Positions 10,552 to 21,313 of a stretch of 64,000 nucleotides of DNA are shown in pieces. Below the pieces are notes generated by a model. It made no database searches, had not been told where the DNA came from, and saw nothing but the letters and a program-made list of their open reading frames with translations. The first letter of the stretch is position 1, and each line of letters starts with the position of its first letter. Origin of the DNA: Thereva unica (Eukaryota > Arthropoda > Insecta > Diptera > Therevidae); the NCBI GenBank assembly GCA_949987705.1, contig OX465281.1, positions 82,116,543-82,180,542 on the forward strand, in the 5' to 3' direction. The translations under genes and the position numbers were made by a program.

Positions 10552-11270
10552 CTGCCTACACACTTTTCATGGTGATTTGTCGTGACATAGCGTTTTTGGT
10601 ATGTCTGTATGAAATGTTAAAACTTTAGCGAAGTTTTCATCACATTCTTCATTTTTCATCAAAGTTTCTGATAAAGTACTACATTCAGTTTTTTACAACT
10701 TAGTCATCTAACTCTTGTACGTTCGCATACATGTTTTATTAATTTAGCAAAAGTATTGATAATCCTGGTTTATTTAAACTCGAGTAAAAATAATTTTATT
10801 GGCTAATTTTCTTAAAAGCATACACGTGGTGCACCTAGTACGTATAGCGAACAAGCGCGCATGCCACACGGGTATGCACGCTCCCGCCACAGGCATGCAT
10901 GCTACCGTTACAGACACGAATATCTAAGCATTCGTCTGCTGGAAGAATGCATGCTCCGCTACCGCTACAGGCATGAATATTTATAATTCCATCCGCATCG
11001 GCATAGACCATTCCAAACGGGAGTACTGTTTTAGTCTCCAATGATGAGTCAGTCTACTTGAGTATGCTATTAGCCAATTACCTGGTTTCTTCGTCCCTTA
11101 CAATCTTTTAGGGAGCCAATTAATTTTAAAGGGAGCAAAAAGAAATAAAAAGCAATCAACCTTTTTCCAAATTCTTCTTTTACCTAGGGGTAGGGTTGAA
11201 AATAATTTACTTTTACCTGATAAAACCGAATTTGAAGCATAGGGTTGAAAAGACATTTTTTACAAACCTT
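10552..11270. other. Gene-free stretch with local GCATGC-rich repeats
   Basis: At about 10850-10990 the words GGCATGCATGCT, GCTACCGYTACAG and CATGAATAT recur several times, giving a GC-richer island in AT-rich DNA. The minus frame across it (10835-11041) is an effect of the repeats. No gene is supported. Confidence 0.45.
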
Positions 11271-11274
11271 TACA

Positions 11275-11297
11275 ACCAACCAACCAACCAACCAACC
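11275..11297. repeat. (CCAA)n microsatellite
   Basis: About six tandem CCAA units. Confidence 0.9.
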
Positions 11298-12339
11298 TAC
11301 AATTTTCAGTCGATGTAGGGATAGTTTCAGCCCTTTACTATTATCCCTTATCATAAAATTTGGATTGCTTTGTTATAATCAACCACTTTTGAAAATAAAT
11401 ATTGCAAAAATGTACATTATTTCATTGGGTTGTTTTCGATTATAATTAAAATTATCGCGAAACCCCTTAAAAGGGAGTTTTGAAGCATTTTTGACATGCG
11501 ATGGTGACATGCATATTTTAAGACTGTGGGACCCCGATTTTCGTAATCAGCTACCCAAAAAACATATTAGGAACGATTTTCACAACAGTGTAATGTTTTG
11601 ACATAAACGATTTGTCGATTTGTTACAAGTTAAAAAAATTTTAATTTAAAAAGGGGAAAGGTCCAGCATATCTCACCAAAGAGGTAGTGGCTGTCAATTT
11701 AAAACAAGAGCACCTCACGCATTTAATTCACCACTCCGTTTTGGTATTCTAAGCACCCAAACCGCTGGATATACGGGTTTAACAGTTTCGGTTTTATCAA
11801 TTAAAGCGTGCAAAAAGTATTTTATATTCTAGACAATTACAAAGTTAACGTAAGAAAGATGTATTGTTCATTTCATCTTTCATTTTTTCAATTTTGTTTA
11901 CATCGTTAGACAAGTGTTTATACCCTAACTTCCCGGCAGTGCCACATGTTTGGCCACGCCAAAAAGCAGATCCACTTGGTCAGGTTGCCCCAAAAATTCT
12001 TGTCGTATATGCCGCTTCCAACATGTCAGTCAACTCCAAAGTGTCCGCGGCATAAGCCCGGCCAGTGACCAAACCACAAGAAAAATCTGAAATAATTCAC
12101 CTCTACAGAATGGTGAATTTGTATTCCTGATAAATCAAAGTCTGTGTCTGTGTATTTTAACTGTTGCACACACAGCCCCGAGTGTCTTCGTCTCTTGTAC
12201 CCCGTCCACCCCATTTCCCATCGTTATACGAAAGTTCTGACGATTTTTCAATGTGTAGAGCGTTACGCATTACATGAATGAAATTGATTCACTCTCATGT
12301 AAATTTTTTAAGCAAACGTCCCTAAAGATGTTTTACTTC
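11298..12339. other. Gene-free spacer
   Basis: No supported gene. Short frames at 11864-12214 on both strands have no recognisable motif. Confidence 0.4.
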
Positions 12340-12880
12340 AAAAAGATAACGATTTCGTTGAGGTGTCGTTTGAACCGTATTAATGGAAATATGATCGTAA
12401 AGATTTTTATAAAATTTGGTCGAGGCGTTTTTTGGTTTAAACGACATAAGTGATTTTTGTACCTACACGATATCGCCCAAACCACAAAAGATATCGACTT
12501 ATTTGAAGTGCCGTTCGAAGCTTATTAACGAAAATATAATCTGAAAAGATTTTTATACAATTTGAACGAGCTGTTTTTGGGTTTAAACGACATAAATGAT
12601 TTTGTACCTGCACGGAATCACACGAACCATAAAAGATATCGACTTAGTTGTGGTGCCGTTGGAAGAATATTAACGAAAATATGATCTGAAAAAATTTTCA
12701 TAAAATTCCGTTGAACAGTTATTTTGTTTAAACGACGTTCGTGATTTTTGTACCTGCACGATACCGCGTGAACCAAAAACTATATCGACTTCTTTGAGGT
12801 GCCGTAAGAAGAATATTAATCGAAAAAATACCCGGAAAAAAATTTCATAACATTCGGTCGGGCTCTTGGAAAACCTTTGG
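12340..12880. repeat. Element 'Y' copy 2: tandem 146-bp units
   Basis: The markers CACGATATCGC(C/G)C…AACC, GATATCGACTTAKTTG and GGTTTAAACGACATAAGTGA recur at spacings of about 145-147 bp (near 12466, 12611 and 12757), giving three to four diverged tandem units. The same unit forms the core of the complete element at 62074-62790. The terminal hairpin sequence was not found here, so this is an internal fragment. Confidence 0.75.
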
Positions 12881-13455
12881 ATAAGTGTCAGAATGACCTT
12901 AAATTGATAAGTTTTGCTAATGGGTAAATATACAAAAATTGGGTAACTTTTGCCCTTATTTTGTTTATTAGTTTTTTAAGTAGAATTTAAAAGTGTATTT
13001 TGGTTTGAAAGATAGGCAATCTAATCAATATACTGTTCTAAATCGGGCCAGTCACTTTTTTAAGTAGTTTGTGAGTTATTTCGTTTTTTCTAAAAGCTGC
13101 TGCCCGGGTACTCACGAGGGTAACCGAGTACTGATTAAATACACAATTTCATAGGAAAATATTCGATTTATTTTCACTTTGAGAATGTTAAGAATTTAAT
13201 AATGTCACACATTTTAAGAATCAAGTAGGTGGACATTACCTATAACTATTTAATACTGTAAGTAAGTATATACTACCTTAGTGTTCAAAACAGTCTCTCA
13301 TCTGCAACGAAAATGTTTCTAAAAAATTTTAAGCACTTAGCAACAATTGAAACACATCTTACAAATTACTTTTCAAATACGTCAACCTTCTCTTTAAATT
13401 GGTAAAATACTCTCTTGCCTTTTGCAATTAGGTCTGGTGCAGGGAGCTTTCATAT
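12881..13455. other. Gene-free spacer
   Basis: No supported feature in this AT-rich stretch. Confidence 0.4.
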
Positions 13456-13458
13456 TAC

Positions 13459-13527
13459 CTGGTCTATTGGTACATCGAACACATCGCTTTCATCCAGTTT
13501 AAACAAGGACGTGTCTATTTCCACCTC
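13459..13527 (-). pseudogene. Exon-like segment with LFKLDESDVFD
   Basis: On the minus strand the frame reads FEVEIDTSLFKLDESDVFDV, then PIDQ, and stops at a GT-AATATG that would serve as a splice donor. The 35-bp core coding LFKLDESDVFD is repeated almost exactly at 16083-16117, also on the minus strand. I do not recognise the protein. It could be a duplicated exon of a host gene or part of a mobile element. The (CCCGAAA)n array abuts its upstream side. Confidence 0.35.
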
Positions 13528-13614
13528 AAAACCCGAAACCCGAAACGCGAAACCCGAAACCCGAAACCCGAAACGCGAAACCCGAAACCCGAAACGCGAG
13601 ACCCGAAACCCGAA
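13528..13614. repeat. (CCCGAAA)n heptamer microsatellite
   Basis: About twelve heptamers, CCCGAAA with a recurrent GCGAAAC variant, lie in tandem. The insect telomere unit is TTAGG, so this is not canonical telomeric DNA. Confidence 0.9.
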
Positions 13615-13669
13615 AACAAAAGCGCGAATTGCAAATCCCGTAACGCAGAGATATATCCACACCAGAAAC

Positions 13670-14650
13670 CAGGTTTGATGTGTTGCGCGACTGTATGATT
13701 TTCATTTTCAATTTTGTTTTCTTTATAGAAGAGATTTTAAATAATTTTGAATGAAGTTCGAAAAACAATAAATAATTTCAAAACAACAAACTAGTATCAA
13801 AGCGTCTATAATGATCTTATTGAACCGTTTTCATCGACTTTGTATCGAACTTAGTCTAGTATTTTAATTAATCTTGTCATTTTACTATTTTAATCATGAG
13901 ATTTGTTTTCATTGTTAACGTTCAAATTTGTTTTTATTCTTGTATTTATATTTTATAATGACATTACATTTTGCAGAATAAAGTAATTTCTAAAAACAGC
14001 ATTGAGTCCGAACGGCGTTGTGAGACAGTGGCGGATATAATGGGGGAAATGAGGGATATTCCCCCTCCCCCTCCCCAAGAGCTCTATGGGTTATGGATTT
14101 TTTTAGTTCTGAAAAAATCACCGATTCATCTAGGAAATTTACTTCTATATATGATCCTAAAAACTACTGTCTATCTTTTCAACGAAAACAAAAAAATTGA
14201 AATAATGGCAACCAAATTTTTAAATTGTAGCTGTTTGAAATGTTGTCTAATCAAAAAAGTTCGGTATCTGTATTGTTGAATTTTTAAAATCGCCGTTTAG
14301 TAGAAAACTTATGTTAGAAGCTACATCTAGGTACACTCTGTAAGCCACTTGGTTAACATATTCCCTGCGGTTAGAGTTGAGCAGGACTTATACAGGACTT
14401 GTCCCTTACACGACGGACATCTTACCGAGGCCTAAATTAAAATGTCCTAAAACTCTTGATGTGAAAGTTTGCACCTGCACCATCACCCGCCCAAACCTAA
14501 AAATCTCAACGGACTCATTCAGTTGAACCCTTTCAGTGCATTTGTTAAATTAATGAAGCAATTCTCGCATAAATTGATATCGATAGGGTTAAATAAATTA
14601 CATCATGTTACAGTCAGACCTAAAACTTACGTGTACATACTTTTTATATA
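13670..14650. other. Gene-free spacer
   Basis: No supported gene. The segment at 14030-14095 (GTGGCGGATATAATGG…AGAGCTCTATGG) resembles, in inverted orientation, the sequence at 49355-49400, so it is probably the end of an interspersed repeat. Confidence 0.45.
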
Positions 14651-14797
14651 CGCAGTCAAAATAGTCATTCAACTGGAGCATAAATCGAGAATAGCTAAAA
14701 ATTGGAACAGCCCTTAAAAACATCTTTATAAATGAAATGTCGGATTTCTCCAAAAATAGGTTGGGAGACAATAAATGTATTCAAAAAAATCAGTTTG

Positions 14798-14874
<77 letters not shown>

Positions 14875-14960
14875 TAAATGCTCATAAAATAAATTTTACA
14901 AATTTTGTTGGTAGGTTATCGTTGTGAAGATTAAAAATACTCATATGTCCTTATAGGTAG
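14651..14960. mobile_element. Element 'X', diverged partial copy
   Basis: Matches the left arm of the copy at 7774: AGTCAAAATAG, ATTGGAACAG(C/T)C.TTAAAAAC, ATCAGTTT.TGCAAATAT, and after the AT run AAAATACTCATAT. An (AT)n microsatellite has expanded in its middle. Confidence 0.6.
14799..14872. repeat. (AT)n microsatellite
   Basis: About 36 tandem AT units starting where element X has GCAAATAT, so it probably grew from that short seed. Confidence 0.95.
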
Positions 14961-15389
14961 CCCTAATAAAACATCCTGCCAGCTTAACCGGTTAATATTA
15001 GGGTGCCAAAGTTCCACATAGGTCTGGTCTTCACCTTGTTCACCTGCTAGTTTGATACTGCCTTTGTTAGCTGGTTAGCGGCAATAATTATTTTAGGAGG
15101 CATGACCAGGCCCACCACATCACCTTGCTTGGCTCCTTTAGAATATTGAAATCCCAAAAAAACTTTGAATAAAAAAATAAGCTCATTCAAAACATTGAAT
15201 ATAGATACTGAACGATCAGTTCTTTATTCGTCAATGAACCTAAAGTTACTTAGTGTAGCCTAGAATAGAACATGTCTTATGTAGACAGGCTCATGTGCTT
15301 AGTTCTGGGCTCAGCACTCATCTTTCTTTTGGCAGAATCAATCCAGAAGCTATTCTAGCGGGAAAAATCGAAGCGCTACTAAGAGGAGA
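14961..15389. other. Gene-free spacer
   Basis: No supported feature. Confidence 0.4.
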
Positions 15390-15560
15390 AAAATTGGAGC
15401 GCTTTTAATAATCTGGAATTGGAGCTTTAAGGAATTGTATGGGGCTAACAAAACGGACAAACGTAGACCGGTTCTCGTTCGATGCGGTGGCCAAGCAGCA
15501 TATTGAACCTGTTGGTACTTAGTTGGGGAACCGCTCGGTAAAACTGCTGTCGACACTCGC
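15390..15560. repeat. Dispersed repeat 'V', copy 2
   Basis: Corresponds to the segment at 9250-9440, with TCTCGTTCGATGCGGTGGCC and TTAGTTGGGGAACCGCTCGG. Confidence 0.5.
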
Positions 15561-16082
15561 GCTTAGAACAAAAATTAAAAATGATAAAAAATGATCTAAG
15601 ATCATGTATGAGTCACGTTTAAATCATTGGATGATATTATCAATAGAACGAGAGCTGGGAGAAAATATAGACTATGATGCTGTCATCGACGACTTTGTGG
15701 AAATTGACGAAAGACAAATAGTGTTTACCACATAAATTTGATGATTAGACAAATCCATACCTATATATTTTAGCGTGGTTGTGTTTCAAGTTTTAGATTA
15801 GTTTTGCTTGGCAATTAGAACGCAGAGATATAGCAGTTGTGGCTTTTTGGGTTTCAAGCAGGGCCCTTAGAAGATTAGTACGCCGGGATGTGGGATTTTC
15901 ACTTTTTGAGTTTGTTTCACTCTATTTCTTTTTTTTCTTTGTGGATCTTTGTTTTTGTATAGTTTTCTTCTAGCTGAATTTTCATAACTTCACCGAGCCT
16001 TCTTTACTTATTCCTTCTTTTTAGTAACATTTTCGCTAATTTCTTTAATTCTTGTTTTTGGCGTTTTTTCAACCGATTTTAT

Positions 16083-16190
16083 CGAACACATCGCTTTCAT
16101 CCAGTTTAAACAAAGTGCCATCTTTGTTGCAAATTATGAGGAAAGTCACTCTCAATTCATCGTCTTCATCATCAACAGGACTCTAACTGT
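16083..16190 (-). pseudogene. Exon-like segment ending LFKLDESDVFDKIG
   Basis: The minus frame reads PVDDEDDELRVTFLIICNKD, then GTLFKLDESDVFDKIG and a stop. An AG that could act as splice acceptor lies just upstream (CAGTTAG). The core is the same as at 13459-13527. A further minus frame at about 16345-16450 reads AETEAFFEQWTNRSIKLKEW, then DSLTLVGSK and a stop. The acidic start and conserved core look coding, but I cannot assign a family. Confidence 0.35.
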
Positions 16191-16439
16191 TTCTTAACTC
16201 TTTTATATTTTTGACGCTGAGTATTTAGCTTCGTTTTAAGTTTTAAAATAATGCTTCCTCTGTGCTTGGCTTCTCCTTTTTAGTCCATTCAAAACGCGGG
16301 GGGGCAACGAACCTCCCTTCGTTGGGCTTCGTTAGGCCCGTTCATTTAGAACCAACTAATGTCAAAGAATCCCATTCTTTGAGCTTTATAGAACGATTTG
16401 TCCATTGTTCAAAAAATGCTTCAGTTTCGGCGTATCCAC

Positions 16440-17165
16440 ATTTCTTTCAAGCGAGCATTTTTTTTTAGATTTGGGAACAGGTAATAGTCACATGTTATTC
16501 ATCGACTACAAATAAGCTTACGATAGTGTGAACCGTAATGGGTTATTTGATGCTATGGAGTAGCTATTGCTAGCCTTGGATGATCATTTGATAGCATGAA
16601 GGATACCTTTCTAGCATTTGAGCAGGCCGCAAAAATCTTGTTGGAAGTAAATGAGCATAAAACAAAGTATATGCTTACAAACGCCAGAAATAGCAAACAT
16701 AAACATAACTATAGACATCTACAATATAGAAGCAGTGGATGAGTTTGTATATTTAGGCACAATTATAACAAAAAGTAGGGATACATCGGCCGAAATCAGA
16801 AATAGAAATAGCATTGGCTAATAAATGCTACTTTTGGTCTACGCAAGCACATTACGTCCAAAAATATTTCGAAGAAGACAAAATTGGCACTTTACACAAC
16901 ACTAATAACATTGTCAAAGTGATAAAAATAAACAGACTATCATGGACTGGTCATGTCCAACGAGGTGCAGAACGGAACCCGACAATAGGGAAAGTACCGC
17001 CAGGAAGACTAGGTCGGCATAAGAAGATATATAGATGACGTCGAGGTTGGCTTGTGACTGTTGGGAATAAGAAACTGGAGAAGTCGGGCCAGAGATCGCG
17101 AATCATGGAGGCGAACGCTGGAGCAAGCCAAGGCCTACAAAACGCTGTGGAGCTCCTGGAGAATA
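16440..17165 (+). mobile_element. Decayed LINE reverse transcriptase fragment
   Basis: Translated pieces include LFIDYK*AYDSVNRNGLFDAM (the catalytic aspartate motif of reverse transcriptase, with a stop), then VDEFVYLGTI, INRLSWTGHVQRG and SWRRTLEQAKAYKTLWSSWR near the end. The order matches the end of RTE-like LINE polyproteins such as the copy at 27041-29458. Frames shift several times and a large part of the polymerase is missing. Confidence 0.7.
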
Positions 17166-17429
17166 AAATAGATGCGGAATTAATTCAAAATGCAATGCGT
17201 GCAAATTTTTGCATTGTTGCGATAGGCTTGTGGTACCCTCCGTCTTGGTGAAAGAGAATTTTTCCCTCTTCATTTGGTGCCGTTTTTCGCGATTTCGTCT
17301 TTCAAAAGTACTCAATAATAAAAACCGGAGTTTCGCAGCCAACAACCATTTTAAGCGACTTCTGTAAGCTGTTTTCTTCCGTGAAGATGCAGCTAGGAGT
17401 CCCCCGAGGGAGAGAGGAATACCATTCTT

Positions 17430-18042
17430 CCTAATAAGAAGAGGGTTAGATGCTGTGGATCCTCTCCTGGCCACAATACTCCTGCCATATGGTCTGGAAA
17501 GCCTGCTGAAAAGCCTTCACCAAAGAAGTCCAATGCACCCATAATGAAGCCTAAAATTGTTTCAAAGCCGACATTCTGCCAGATGGCAGAGAGTGTCAGA
17601 ATGGGTGTGCTTACCCGGGGACTCTCCTGCCCATGCACAATTAATTACCGTGCTTTGGAACAAAGCTAAGAACAGCTGAGACTCCCAGGTGTTGCTGCGG
17701 GCCCAAGGTGGCCGTCACTTGTGCCGACTCGGTCACGGCCACGTGGTAGAGCCTTAAGCCATGGGAGGTGCTAGTCTTGTCGCTGTGAATAAGGACAAGC
17801 TACCGTGGAGCCATGTTATGGTCGGGTACTTCCGGGCTGCAACTAAAGATCCAACTGATATTATATTAAAGTGGGTAAGGGTCCAAAAAAGGACTCCAAG
17901 GGAGCAAGTGTGGAGAGTACTCAACAAAGTGTACTGTCCAGCATTCACAGAGATGACGTTCTCTGTGGACCAAAGGTCTCTTCCCATGCCCAAGGCTACC
18001 CCCACAGCTGCAGGGAAACTTTTTCCGCCCTATGTCATCTGA
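17430..18042 (+). pseudogene. LINE ORF1 remnant, DUF4780-like, R1/I-type element
   Basis: Pieces in changing frames give a basic lysine/proline-rich start (GKPAEKPSPKKSNAP), then DSVRMGVL-like AESVRMGVLTRGL, KVAVTCADSVTATW, LPWSHVMVGYFRAATKDPTD and EQVWRVLNKVYCPAFTEMTF followed by SVDQRSL. This order is that of the DUF4780-type ORF1 proteins of insect R1-like and related LINEs, which bind the element RNA. Frameshifts and stops show it is dead. It is followed by the matching endonuclease fragment. Confidence 0.6.
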
Positions 18043-18229
18043 AGCCTCACAGGAACCTGCTCCGGGAATGGGAGAGGTGATGACCCCTGCAATCTCTGGG
18101 CTGGTAGTTGGGGGCGAGGAGGTTAATCCCTCCAACATCTCAGTATTTCATGTGGTTGGGACAAGGACTAATGCTCCACCATACAATACAAATAACAGCA
18201 TAGCCTCGAACCTACCTTTTCTAATGTGA

Positions 18230-18760
18230 GTAGGCAAGAGGTGATTGACTTTACTCTTGCCACCACATTCGTCAGTTCCAGAATACTGAACTGGCACGAC
18301 TCAAGTGAGCCATCAATGTCTGAGCGTCGACACATAAGATTTAACTTGAGAGTTTCTGTAATATTCTCGAAAACATTTAGGACTCCACCGCAGACTGACT
18401 AGGAGGCCTTTTGCACAGCCCTCAGGTTAGGAGTCAGCCATGTTAGTAATAATCCCATCTCGACCTTCTCTATACCAATCCGCAGGAAACGGTCATCACA
18501 GCCTTCGAAAGCAGCTGCCCTGCGAAACCTCGAAGTACTAACCGAAAGGTTTCGTGGTGCATCAATGATCTATACAGGCAAAGGAGAGAAGTCAGAAAAC
18601 TATTTAATATGGCTAAGGTCTCTGGCAACTGGGACCTCTACAAGAAAGCCCTCACCAATTATAACAAAGATTTAAGAAGATCCAAACGAAGGTCATGGAA
18701 ATCTTCACGAGGTTACACAAAGTTCTGTCTAAGAGCCAATCCAATGGCATTGCCTCTCTA
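18230..18760 (+). pseudogene. LINE ORF2 remnant: AP endonuclease C-terminus and linker
   Basis: The frame reads EVIDFTLATTFVSSRILNWH, then DSSEPSMSERRHIRFNL, the C-terminal part of an apurinic-type endonuclease in R1/Jockey-like LINEs (the usual SDH motif is degraded to SERRH). Downstream, VRKLFNMAKVSGNWDLYKKA and LTNYNKDLRRSKRRSWK form the basic linker in front of the reverse transcriptase. The polymerase is absent: the sequence passes into a Harbinger remnant at about 18780. Confidence 0.7.
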
Positions 18761-18816
18761 GAGCGTAACAGTGGATCAGAGGTAATACTTGCTGTTACTG
18801 GTGAACAGAATTTGAG

Positions 18817-19014
18817 TATATTGTCATTGCAGTATGTGTGCTTCATAATTTTTCAATTAATGAGCGAGATGCTGCAATACAAGAAACTCTCATAGATACC
18901 GCTGCACCTTCAAACTCTCACCCTGAAGAAGAAATTGAAGAAAATCTTAATGAAGAAGCTAAACGAAAAAGAAACGAAAATTGCGATTTAATTTTTAATC
19001 AAAGAACTATGTAA
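18817..19014 (+). pseudogene. PIF/Harbinger transposase, C-terminal fragment
   Basis: The frame begins YIVIAVCVLHNFSINERDAA, matching the A-C-x-L-H-N block near the end of Harbinger (HARBI1-like) transposases. It continues through an acidic tail (SHPEEEIEENLNEEAKRKRN) to a stop. The catalytic domain is missing. A Myb-like partner gene lies convergently just downstream, the typical two-gene layout of this superfamily. Confidence 0.65.
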
Positions 19015-19143
19015 ACATATTAACCCATTGTTGCTCCAAGAAGTTCCATATACGGAATCAAATGACTCATAATAAGTCCAATTTATCCGTTCTTCACCGC
19101 TACATTTGTTCTTTGCCATTATTTCTTTTATATGTAAGTCTTC

Positions 19144-19400
19144 ATGAGATTGCGAAATTTTTCTTCACACTTTTTCCTTGACAAGTCAAACCTTTTTCCT
19201 GCAATTTATTTGCGACTGGGTTCCACAATTTTATTTTTTTTGCAAGGTGGACTGGCAAATTTATTTTCCATTTCCAATCTTATGCTAATTAAAAGTTTAG
19301 TGCTACAATCAGTCAATTTGGCATCATCTCCAAACTTTTCCGCAATAGAATTTTCAATATCTAAAATTATAGGTCTCAAAAAACGTTAAAAAGGCATTAA
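19144..19400 (-). pseudogene. Myb/SANT-like partner protein of a Harbinger element, frameshifted
   Basis: The minus strand gives KIKLWNPVANKLQEKGLTCQ, then GKSVKKNF, and after a one-base shift KCEEKFRNLMKTYI. A tryptophan, a spaced leucine and a conserved K(C/F)xxKFRNL block are the pattern of the trihelix/Myb-like DNA-binding proteins encoded by PIF/Harbinger elements. It faces the transposase fragment at 18817-19014. Confidence 0.55.
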
Positions 19401-19414
19401 TCTATACAAATGAA

Positions 19415-19640
19415 ATTAGAGTCTGTCTGGGATTTCCAAATAATTCTGTTTTTCTAAGTTTATATGGTTATTTACATGTAATTAAAACAAAATATATTTT
19501 GTAAAATTTTTGTCTGGCCGTCTGTCTGTATAACTGTATGCCTGTATATCGGTATGTCTGTCTGTTTGGCCGCGCTAATCTCGGAAACGGCTAATCTGAT
19601 TGGGATGGGCAATGTCGTAGCAAGAAATATTTTCATGGTG
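19415..19640. repeat. Dispersed repeat 'W', copy 1
   Basis: GTCTGTCTGGGATTTCC… through TTATATGGTTATTTACATG and CCGCGCTAATC…GATTGGGATGGG matches 41640-41800. CTGTCTGT-rich starts like this are common at the ends of insect interspersed repeats. Class unknown. Confidence 0.55.
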
Positions 19641-19740
19641 GAGGGGGGGAGTGTTTATTTTGGGTAGTTTTGTAGGTAGTAGTAGTAGTTTTATCGTGTT
19701 TTATCGTGAACAAATAAAAAGTTACTCGTCTTTCAACTGC

Positions 19741-19861
19741 GGCATAATAGCATTGGTTTGAGCCAATTACTGATAATTACTTTAGGAGTTATTCAAATTT
19801 CAGTAAATTTAAAAAAAAAATTTTCCCTAATCTTAGTGGATAGTGGAGATAAGATAGAAAG
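19741..19861. mobile_element. Element 'X', central part left of the Penelope fragment
   Basis: The complement of the X loop at about 8240-8330 is present (ATTACTTTAGGAGTTATTCA, then CTTAGTGGATAGTGGAGATA). The end of the same copy, with the arm finishing TTTGACTGGACTA, lies at 21220-21313. The Penelope fragment therefore sits within an X copy in reverse orientation. Confidence 0.65.
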
Positions 19862-20626
19862 ATCAGCTTCCTGGATACAGAGGTAACATTGGCGGATTGC
19901 AAAATCATCACAAATTGGTATCGGAAACCTACTTACTCAGGTAGATTACTACATTTCAGGTCAAACAACCCGATGAGCCAGAAGGTAGCTATTGTCTACA
20001 ACTTGGTTGATAAAGCCTTCTTACTATCAGATCCGCGTTTCCACTCTGTGAACTTAAACATCGTCAGGAACATCCTTTCACTAAATCACTACCCAATTAA
20101 ATTTATAAATGATAAAATAACAAAAAGAATTAGATACCTTTCTCACAACCGTAATAACAATAATAATCAAAACCTCAATCACTCCTTAACTTCAAAACCA
20201 CTTTCCAATGTTTTCAAAGAATTTCAAACTGAAACAATCTTCAAAAATAACAACAAATTAGATTCAATAGTTAAGAAAGGGAAGGATACACTTTCCATTT
20301 TTAGACAACACAATGTCATTTATAGAATTGATTGTAAGGATTGTGATTCTATGTATATTGGACAAACAAAAAGAGCTTTGGAAACAAGGCTGAAAGAACA
20401 CAGATCTAACATAAACCAAGATCCAGACAGGTACAACGCGATTACTTTGCATAGGCTAAACAATAACCATGATATGAAGTGGGATTGTCCCAAAATATTG
20501 GATTTGGAGCCATATAAATTCAAAAGAGATATTTCGGAAATGGTACACATTAAACTTAACAAAAACACCTTAAATGTTCAATGTGAAACGGATAAACTCA
20601 GCGACATTTACGATTCGATACTATAA
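19862..20626 (+). pseudogene. Penelope-like element: RT C-terminus plus GIY-YIG endonuclease
   Basis: The frame opens upstream without a start (ISFLDTEVTLADCKIITNWY), then RKPTYSGRLLHFRSNNP, the C-terminal thumb of Penelope-like reverse transcriptases. It runs through an asparagine-rich linker to VIYRIDCKDCDSMYIGQTKR, then ALETRLKEHRSNI, the GIY-YIG nuclease core (here MYIGQTKRALETRLKEH) with its Cys-x2-Cys pair. The enzyme family inserts at broken or nicked DNA ends. About 255 codons are open, so this part has decayed little. The palm with the catalytic aspartates is missing, so it is 5'-truncated. Confidence 0.85.
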
Positions 20627-21215
20627 AATACTTCATTACGATACTTTAACAAGTTGCTATTTACCCCCTTTTTTAAAAAATAATTTTATAATTATCTTTA
20701 AGGATTTCAGGATTGATTGTAAATTTATATGTCAACACTATCGTTATCATCATCACACTATTCCAGATGTAAATGTATATATCATTTAGTTCTTTTGTCT
20801 GTGTATTTGTTTTGACTTCTACGGTATCAATTTCTGTTTCTATGTTCATCCACTAGTCATCTACTTTTTTGCATTGTTTTAATTTTGACGTTTGACTCCA
20901 GTGTTTTTAGTGATAAGAATTTTAATTATATTAATTGTGATACTAGACCTGAGTTAAAAAATTATAATGTAAACCCAATAGAAATAGGTTAGTGCAAGAG
21001 TTTATTTTCTTAGTTTTGTGCATTATCTCGATGATTCTTCTTTTTTTGTAGTTCTGAAGATGGTCCCAAACCACAGGACCGAAACGTCGACTAATATATG
21101 TAATTTTTAAAAAATAAATAAAAAAATTTTTTGTTGACAATTTTGAGAGTCTGCTTCATAAACCCCGGTCGATAAACGAAACATAAGTTTGGAGAATCGC
21201 AGACGTTAAAATAAA
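20627..21215 (+). mobile_element. Penelope-like element 3' untranslated region
   Basis: AT-rich non-coding sequence following the endonuclease frame, up to the A-rich end (AATAAATAAAAAAATTTTTTG) and the flank with the X arm. It contains the hammerhead-like motif described separately. Confidence 0.55.
21052..21096 (+). ncRNA. Hammerhead-ribozyme-like core of the Penelope element
   Basis: The sequence has CTGAAGA (fits the CUGANGA core), then GGTCC and GGACC that can pair around a nine-base loop, then GAAAC, the second core element. Type I hammerheads are known in Penelope-like elements. Here a spare T follows CTGAAGA and no convincing stem III or cleavage triplet was found, so activity is doubtful. 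Confidence 0.4.
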
Positions 21216-21219
21216 CACA

Positions 21220-21313
21220 CGTATAATAATGTTTTTAACGGCTGCTCCAATTTTCAGCAACTTCGGAATTATCTTCCAATTATGGCGTTTTTTCGTCCAT
21301 TTTGACTGGACTA
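21220..21313. mobile_element. Element 'X', terminal arm right of the Penelope fragment
   Basis: CGTATAATAATGTTTTTAAC…CCAATTATGGCG…TTTGACTGGACTA is the complement of the left end of the copy at 7774. It includes the CCAATTATGGCG segment that only the left arm has. Confidence 0.7.

Noticed and set aside
13528..13614. Telomere-like repeat or interstitial telomere
   Set aside because: The unit CCCGAAA does not fit the insect TTAGG telomere or other common telomere units. A simple microsatellite explains it.
14030..14095. Shared segment with 49355-49400 as a regulatory site
   Set aside because: The match is short and inverted, and looks like the end of an interspersed repeat. No function can be supported.
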